Shown: piece by piece, positions 59,625 through 64,000 of the stretch
Numbering within the stretch: the stretch's first letter is position 1
How the letters are laid out: each line of letters starts with the position of its first letter
From: Paenibacillus macerans
GTDB lineage: Bacteria > Bacillota > Bacilli > Paenibacillales > Paenibacillaceae
NCBI RefSeq assembly: GCF_023715465.1
Contig: NZ_JAMBOE010000015.1
Coordinates: 79,388 to 143,387 of the forward strand
DNA: 64,000 bases
Reading direction: 5' to 3'
Position numbers and translations under genes: made by a program
Notes under the pieces: model-generated
Told to the model about the DNA's origin: nothing
The model's input: the letters and a program-made list of their open reading frames with translations, nothing else
Database searches by the model: none

Positions 59625-60458
59625 TTAGCCTTTCACTCCGCTCATGGCGATTCCCTCTACGAAAAATCGCTGACCAACGAGAAATACCGCGAGCGAAGGC
59701 AACACGATAATAGCGGTCGCGGCCATCATCAGGTGCCACTGGGCCGAATAAGCCCCCTGGAACAATGTGAGTCCCAGCATCAGCGTGTAATTTTTTTCCG
59801 AAGAAATGAACACCATGGGAGCCAGATAATCGTTCCAGTTGGCCAGAAAGGTCAGCATGCCGACGACGATAAGCGATTGCCTGCCAATCGGCATAATCAC
59901 GTTCCAGTAAATCCGCAAATGCCCGGCACCATCCATTTTGGCCGCTTCGTCCATTTCCCGCGGGATCGTCAGGAAAAACTGGCGGAGCAGAAAAATGTTG
60001 AACACCCCTCCACCGAACCAGGCCGGTGCAATCAGGGGAACAAGCGTATCGGTTAAATGAAGGGTTTTCCAACCGAGAAAATGCGGAATCATCACGACGA
60101 AAAAAGGCATCATTAATCCGGTGAGGATAAAGCCGAATATCTTGTCTCTACCAAGCCAAGAAATCCGGGAAAAACTGTACGCGCACACTGAGCTCGATAG
60201 GACGACGCCGGCGATGGAAAGCGCCGTGACGACGGTGCTGTTCCAGAAATAGCGGCCAAATGGGTTGCTGGAAAGCGCCTCGGCGAAGTTGTCGAACCTT
60301 AGGGAGTCCGGCACGATATCCGGCGGAATTGCAAACAGGCCGTCCATGCCCACAAACGCCGTCCGCAGCATCCAATAGAACGGAAACACGAACACGAGCC
60401 CGCCCAATGTCAACACGGCATAAAGGCTCAAGCGAGCGGCGATTTTGCGTACTTTCAT
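59625..60458 (-). CDS. Carbohydrate ABC transporter permease (LplC-like)
   Basis: The 277-residue permease has six transmembrane segments and the EAA loop (PREMDEAAKMDGAGHLRIYWNVIMPIGRQSLIV). It is the second (MalG/LplC-type) permease of a sugar importer. The ATG overlaps the end of the first permease gene by 4 bases (ATGA). It is followed 91 bases later by the response-regulator gene. Confidence 0.92.
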   Translation of the reverse strand: MKVRKIAARLSLYAVLTLGGLVFVFPFYWMLRTAFVGMDGLFAIPPDIVPDSLRFDNFAEALSSNPFGRYFWNSTVVTALSIAGVVLSSSVCAYSFSRISWLGRDKIFGFILTGLMMPFFVVMIPHFLGWKTLHLTDTLVPLIAPAWFGGGVFNIFLLRQFFLTIPREMDEAAKMDGAGHLRIYWNVIMPIGRQSLIVVGMLTFLANWNDYLAPMVFISSEKNYTLMLGLTLFQGAYSAQWHLMMAATAIIVLPSLAVFLVGQRFFVEGIAMSGVKG

Positions 60459-61408
60459 CTTCCTCTTTCCCGCCCTTCATAATAAACCAGCGAATTGGAA
60501 AATTTGAAAAGAACGAACGTGCACAGCAGAACGAGCAGGAACAACAAGGACGCAACAGCGCTGGCCGTGCCGAATTTCGTAAACTGAAATCCTTCCTTGA
60601 ACAGGTAATATACGATCAGGTAACTCGCGTTGTCCGGCCCGCCCTGCGTCATGACCGCGGGTTGCACGAAGGTCTGAAACGCATTGATGAACCCGATCAC
60701 GGTGTTAAAAAAAATGATTGGAGAGCTCATCGGCAGTGTAATGTAGCAAATTTTGTGCAGCGCGTTCCCCCCGTCCACCTCGACCGCCTCGTATAGATGA
60801 GCCGGAATATTCTGCAGACCGGCCAGGAAAATCACCATCGTGTTCCCCGTCAACCATAAGCTGAAGAGGATTAAGGTCGGAATGACCGTCGTGTCCGAGG
60901 ATAACCAGGAGAACTTGGGCAAATGGAATAAACCAAGGACATAATTGACGATTCCGAAATCCGGCTGCAGCATCCACAGCCAAATGATCGAAGACGCGGC
61001 GAGCGGGATGACGACCGGCAGGTAAAACAAACCGCGGAAAAACGCCCTTCCTTTAATTTTGCCGTTGATCAGCAGGGCCAGACAAAAGGAAAACGCGATG
61101 CCGAGCGGAACGCTGACGAACACGTAATACAACGTGCTGACGGCGGCGTCGTAAAAAAGCGGCTCCTTGCCGGTAAACAGACGCGCGAAATTCTCCAGGC
61201 CCACGAACTTCGGGCTCCCAACCATGCTGTACTCGGTAAACCCAAGCAAAAACGTGAATACAAGCGGACCCAGCACAAAAATCAAGTAGCCAAGAAGCAC
61301 CGGAGAAGCAAACAACAAGCCGTATTTCAGTTCTTTGCGCCTTCTTTTCCGGATGCCCTGCAGCGGATCAAACGCTGCTTGACGGGGTGTTTCTGCGACA
61401 GATCGCAT
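60455..61408 (-). CDS. Carbohydrate ABC transporter permease (LplB-like)
   Basis: The 317-residue permease of the MalF/LplB type has six transmembrane segments (the first about 30-55) and the EAA loop (PAHLYEAVEVDGGNALHKICYITLPMSSPIIFF). GGAGGAGAGG precedes the ATG. No ATP-binding subunit is encoded in this locus, so a shared MsmX-type ATPase is expected to energise it, as is usual in this group. Confidence 0.93.
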   Translation of the reverse strand: MRSVAETPRQAAFDPLQGIRKRRRKELKYGLLFASPVLLGYLIFVLGPLVFTFLLGFTEYSMVGSPKFVGLENFARLFTGKEPLFYDAAVSTLYYVFVSVPLGIAFSFCLALLINGKIKGRAFFRGLFYLPVVIPLAASSIIWLWMLQPDFGIVNYVLGLFHLPKFSWLSSDTTVIPTLILFSLWLTGNTMVIFLAGLQNIPAHLYEAVEVDGGNALHKICYITLPMSSPIIFFNTVIGFINAFQTFVQPAVMTQGGPDNASYLIVYYLFKEGFQFTKFGTASAVASLLFLLVLLCTFVLFKFSNSLVYYEGRERGR

Positions 61409-61420
61409 AAGCCTCTCCTC

Positions 61421-61437
61421 CTCCCGGCTGCCGGGAG
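61421..61437 (-). other. Intercistronic hairpin between binding-protein and permease genes
   Basis: CTCCCG and CGGGAG flank GCTGC, 63-79 bases past the binding-protein stop and overlapping the permease ribosome binding region. GCGCGC arms further upstream may add a second stem. Such stems often protect binding-protein mRNA. Confidence 0.5.
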
Positions 61438-61499
61438 CGCGCGGCCCTGATGCGGACCAAACGTGCCCGACGCGCGCCTCCCCTAAGCCGCCGGTTTCT

Positions 61500-62948
61500 C
61501 TACTTGCCGTAACGGCCCTGGATTTCCGGCTGCACCTTGGAAGCGACTTCTTTCATCGCTTCTTCGGCCGTTTGCTTGCCCAGCCATACGGGATCAAGCG
61601 CGGAGAACGCCATGGAACTGACCTTGCCGAAATTTTTTACGTAATAGACCGGGGACGGCGTGCTGTTGTTCAGCAGGTTGTTCAGGAAAGCATCCTTGAA
61701 GCCTGGCGGGTGCGACGGATTATTTTCCGCCCACTGGGCGACAAGCTCGGGATCGGTGTACCATTTCTTGAGCGTAGGCATCCAGAGGCCGTCCCGGTAC
61801 AGGTTCAGCGCACCGGAAGGATCGGCGAGGAATTTGGTGAGCAGCCACGTTTCTTCCGGATGCTTCGTCGCTTTGAACATGGCGCTGACACCGCTGATGC
61901 CCATGGCGACGCTGCGCTTCATTTTCGGGAGCACGCCGATATCGTAATTGACCTTGGCCGCCCCAAGATCGAGGTTGATCCATTGCCCGTGCATGCTCAT
62001 CGCCACCAGCTTGGATTGCAAGGCGACCGCCTGGGACGGGATCGATTTGGCCTGCACCGGGTTGGGCGCGACATGGTGAACGTTGATCAGATCGGCCAAC
62101 CGCTGGATTGCTTCCACCGCCTCCGGCTGGTCGAGAGCAAACTTCGTGCCGTCCGGCGAAACGAGATCGCCTTCGTTGTTGACGATGTGCGCCATCACCG
62201 GACCGTACCAGTTCTCGAATGAAACGCCAAATTGCTTGATATTGTCCTTATCGAAGCCCGGCTCTGCAGCGTTTTTACCGTTTTTGTCGATCGTCAGCTT
62301 TTTGGCGGCTTCCACGAACTGGGCCCACGTCCAGGCGTCCTCCGCTTTGGCGGGAGGCATTTCCACTCCGGCCTCCTCAAACAAATCCTTATTGTAAAAC
62401 AGCGCGAACGTTTCGCCCGCCGTGCTGATGCCCCAGGTGTAGTTCGGATCATCCCCGTTGAACCAGATATAGTCGAGGAAGTCCTCTTTTTTCAGCTCCG
62501 TATCCTTGGCGAACATCTCGTTGAAGTTGATGAATTTCCCTTCCTTTTGCCAGGCTTCCCCCAGCTCCCCATGCACATAACCAGCGTCCGGCGTTTCATT
62601 AGCCGCGACCATCGCGGTAAGTTTGGCATCGTAATCGCTTTCAGGAATATGCACGGCGTTGACGGTAATCCAGGGATATTTTTCGGTGAACTTTTTCGTC
62701 GCCTCCTCCACAGCTTTTTTCTCCTGAGGGCTGCCCCAGAACGTGTATTTCAGCGTTACAGGTTCCTTGTCTGTACCTTCGTTCGCCGGGGCGGCCGTTT
62801 CTGCTGCGGGTTCGCTTCCGTTTGACGGATTGGGGGAAACTCCTTGATTTCCGTTAGCGGCGTTACCGCCTCCACAGCCCGCAAGCGCCACTGCCGTAAC
62901 AAAAATCAGCGTGCCCAGCCAAATCGGCAGTTTTCGGACGTTTACCAT
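61500..62948 (-). CDS. Extracellular sugar-binding lipoprotein
   Basis: The 482-residue protein has a lipoprotein signal with lipobox ALAGC (cysteine near residue 25), an Asn/Pro/Ala-rich linker (to about 60), and a family 1 solute-binding fold (VTLKYTFWGSPQEKKAVEEATKKFTEKYPWI ... NETPDAGYVHGELGEAW ... GISGVSAMFKATKHPEETWLL). It delivers a carbohydrate to the two permeases downstream. AAGGGATGAG lies before the ATG. It is the first gene after a promoter that carries a catabolite-responsive element. Confidence 0.92.
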   Translation of the reverse strand: MVNVRKLPIWLGTLIFVTAVALAGCGGGNAANGNQGVSPNPSNGSEPAAETAAPANEGTDKEPVTLKYTFWGSPQEKKAVEEATKKFTEKYPWITVNAVHIPESDYDAKLTAMVAANETPDAGYVHGELGEAWQKEGKFINFNEMFAKDTELKKEDFLDYIWFNGDDPNYTWGISTAGETFALFYNKDLFEEAGVEMPPAKAEDAWTWAQFVEAAKKLTIDKNGKNAAEPGFDKDNIKQFGVSFENWYGPVMAHIVNNEGDLVSPDGTKFALDQPEAVEAIQRLADLINVHHVAPNPVQAKSIPSQAVALQSKLVAMSMHGQWINLDLGAAKVNYDIGVLPKMKRSVAMGISGVSAMFKATKHPEETWLLTKFLADPSGALNLYRDGLWMPTLKKWYTDPELVAQWAENNPSHPPGFKDAFLNNLLNNSTPSPVYYVKNFGKVSSMAFSALDPVWLGKQTAEEAMKEVASKVQPEIQGRYGK

Positions 62949-63011
62949 TTCTTCTCATCCCTTCTTGTTCATCCTGAGCTGATACCTTACCTTAAGAATC
63001 AGGTTGGTTTC

Positions 63012-63040
63012 ATTATAATGTAAACGCTACCATTGGAAAA
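63012..63040 (-). promoter_or_regulatory. Promoter of the sugar locus with a catabolite-responsive element
   Basis: On the minus strand the -10 is TATAAT (63012-63017). ATGTAAACGCTACCA (63018-63032, plus strand) matches the cre consensus WTGNAANCGNWNNCW at every fixed position and lies directly between -10 and -35. The -35 (TTTTCC or TTCCAA, 63033-63040) is poor. CcpA binding here should block initiation. Confidence 0.75.
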
Positions 63041-63151
63041 TTATAGATTTTTCAGATAAGTGGACATTTTTAAGTTTTAAATAAAAATATTTTAAGCAAG
63101 CCTGGTGCCCTATATTTCGAACAAAGCGTCTCCGCCATATGTATTTGACCT

Positions 63152-63334
63152 TAACGGACAGGAAGAACCTTATTCACCCATTTCCCGGGTATTTCCTGTT
63201 CTAACGGACTCAGACGACGCTATCGGATTAAAAATACGGAATTTGACACCAATTTGAACGAAATAAGGTCCGCACGGTCCGTTAGAATTCCTAACCCTTC
63301 GTTTTGGACCAAATAACGTCGCTCAGGTCCGTTA
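63152..63334 (+). repeat. Tetrad repeat array 6 (TAACGGAC...TTATTT boxes)
   Basis: Four 24-bp units start at 63152, 63202, 63261 and 63311 (steps 50, 59, 50), two forward and two reversed, exactly as in array 4. An extra half site GTCCGTTA is at 63340-63347. The array occupies the roughly 540-base gene-free region between the sugar-locus promoter and the rRNA terminator. Confidence 0.9.
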
Positions 63335-63486
63335 GCCTCGTCCGTTAAGTTAAGTTTCACCTCTCCATCCTCCCAGTGTCCGCAATAACGTAATATCCGC
63401 TTCATCACGCCATTTCGTTTCATTACGCCGCAAACACCTCAACAACGCTGTAAATCTTTCAACAAGCTGAAACCTTTCAACAATGC

Positions 63487-63516
63487 AAAAAAACACCGCC
63501 GATAACCTCGGCGGTG
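63487..63516 (-). terminator. Terminator of the rRNA operon
   Basis: CACCGCCG (63494-63501) pairs with CGGCGGTG (63509-63516), followed on the minus strand by a run of seven Ts. It is 14 bases past the 5S 3' end. Confidence 0.92.
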
Positions 63517-63529
63517 CTCTTCTCTCTTG

Positions 63530-63710
63530 CTTGGCGGCGTCCTACTCTCCCAGGACCCTTCGGTCCAAGTACCATCGGCGCTATGTATCGGGTATCCCGT
63601 CAAAGTATTCGGAATCTTCTGCGAAGCTTCGGTTCACTTTGATGGGGTAAAGGTATAACGGTCGTGTTCGGGATGGGTACGCGTGGAACCCCTCCGCCAT
63701 CGCCACCAAA
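63530..63710 (-). rRNA. rrf: 5S ribosomal RNA with an enlarged helix II region
   Basis: The ends are normal for Paenibacillus 5S. The 5' end is TTTGGTGGCGATGGCGG with loop C region CCCATCCCGAACACGACCG, and the 3' end is GATGGTACTTGGACCGAAGG ... GTAGGACGCCGCCAAG, with helix I pairing TTGGTGGCG/CGCCGCCAA. The gene is about 181 nt instead of about 117. Between CGTTA (helix III end) and GCGCCGATGG, about 74 nt (63582-63655) stand where about 9-10 are expected. Confidence 0.9.
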
Positions 63711-63773
63711 CGTTTCAAGGTGTTAATCCTTGAAAACTGGATACGAAACGAATTAGTGTTCTAGATGTTTTTT

Positions 63774-64000
63774 TGGATAAGCCCTCGACCGATTAGTACC
63801 TGTCAGCTCCATGCATTGCTGCACTTCCACCTCAGGCCTATCAACCTCGTCGTCTTCAAGGGGTCTTACATACTGGGAAATCTCATCTTGAGGGGGGCTT
63901 CACGCTTAGATGCTTTCAGCGCTTATCCCGTCCGCACTTAGCTACCCAGCTGTGCTCCTGGCGGAACAACTGGTGCACCAGCGGTGCGTCCATCCCGGTC
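63774..64000 (-). rRNA. rrl: 23S ribosomal RNA, 3' end only
   Basis: The minus strand ends with GGTACTAATCGGTCGAGGGC, the universal 23S 3' end, and runs out of the window. The 5S lies 63 bases downstream, across a spacer with a CAAGG/CCTTG stem and AT-rich sequence. Confidence 0.93.

Noticed and set aside
11486..63334. CRISPR array as an explanation of the regularly spaced boxes
   Set aside because: Boxes are only 12-25 bp, come in fixed groups of four with unequal steps and changing orientation, and no cas genes are present.
63711..63773. tRNA gene between 23S and 5S
   Set aside because: Only 63 bases are available and no cloverleaf arms or CCA-like end is seen.

Overview
The window is a block of chromosome from a spore-forming Firmicute, very probably a Paenibacillus or close relative. 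The evidence is the gene order cotE / mutS-mutL / miaA-hfq / spoVK-hflX-ynbB-glnR-glnA / yneA-lexA, which follows the Bacillus subtilis chromosome, together with GC-rich coding DNA, AGGAGG-type ribosome binding sites, LexA boxes of the GAAC-N4-GTTC type, GlnR boxes and a catabolite-responsive element. No prophage, conjugative element, CRISPR array or tRNA gene was seen. There is one IS3-family insertion sequence.

Layout. 1-9.7 kb (minus strand): an end-truncated receiver-like gene, endonuclease IV, an Fpg/Nei-type glycosylase, a HAD phosphatase, RNase Z, cobalamin-dependent methionine synthase and small accessory genes. 9.8-11.3 kb: the SOS hub, with a yneA-like division inhibitor divergent from lexA and several LexA boxes between them. 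11.8-17.3 kb: glnA, glnR, ynbB, hflX and spoVK. 17.4-25.9 kb: a YdcF-like protein, a DUF402 protein, a class A penicillin-binding protein with a Gly/Asn tail, hfq, miaA, a methyltransferase and mutL. 26-31.1 kb: mutS, an amidoligase-like gene and cotE. 31.3-35.2 kb: a FUSC-type membrane protein and an SsuABC/TauABC-like ABC importer. 35.6-42.5 kb: an M32 carboxypeptidase, then plus-strand metabolic genes (HesB-like, carbonic anhydrase, PatB-like lyase, AraC regulator, VOC protein) and the IS. 42.6-50.1 kb: a BM3-like P450-reductase fusion, a MocR regulator, an EamA transporter, a nitroreductase and an SRPBCC protein. 50.6-52.4 kb: a three-gene set of a secreted Ser-rich peptide, ApbE and a di-heme-type membrane protein. 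52.8-63 kb (minus strand): a complete carbohydrate locus of solute-binding lipoprotein, two permeases, a YesN/YesM two-component pair and a large secreted glycoside-hydrolase-like protein, with a catabolite-responsive element at its promoter. 63.5-64 kb: the 3' end of an rRNA operon (23S, 5S) on the minus strand.

Two observations stand out. First, six intergenic regions each hold four copies of a short repeat box. The boxes belong to different sequence families, but the spacing within a tetrad is nearly the same everywhere: about 51, 59-62 and 51 bp start to start, with 71 bp in the middle of one. One tetrad is interrupted by the IS; removing the IS and one copy of its 4-bp target duplication restores both the box and the spacing. 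Second, the 5S rRNA gene is about 181 nt instead of about 117 nt, because the segment that should form the 3' strand of helix II is replaced by about 74 nt that can fold into its own stem.

Other notable details: the GlnR operator lies exactly in the spacer of the glnRA promoter, with an inverted second copy over the ynbB stop codon; LexA boxes lie exactly in the spacers of both divergent SOS promoters; the Fpg-like protein lacks one zinc-finger cysteine; and the IS carries a canonical A_AAA_AAG frameshift signal.
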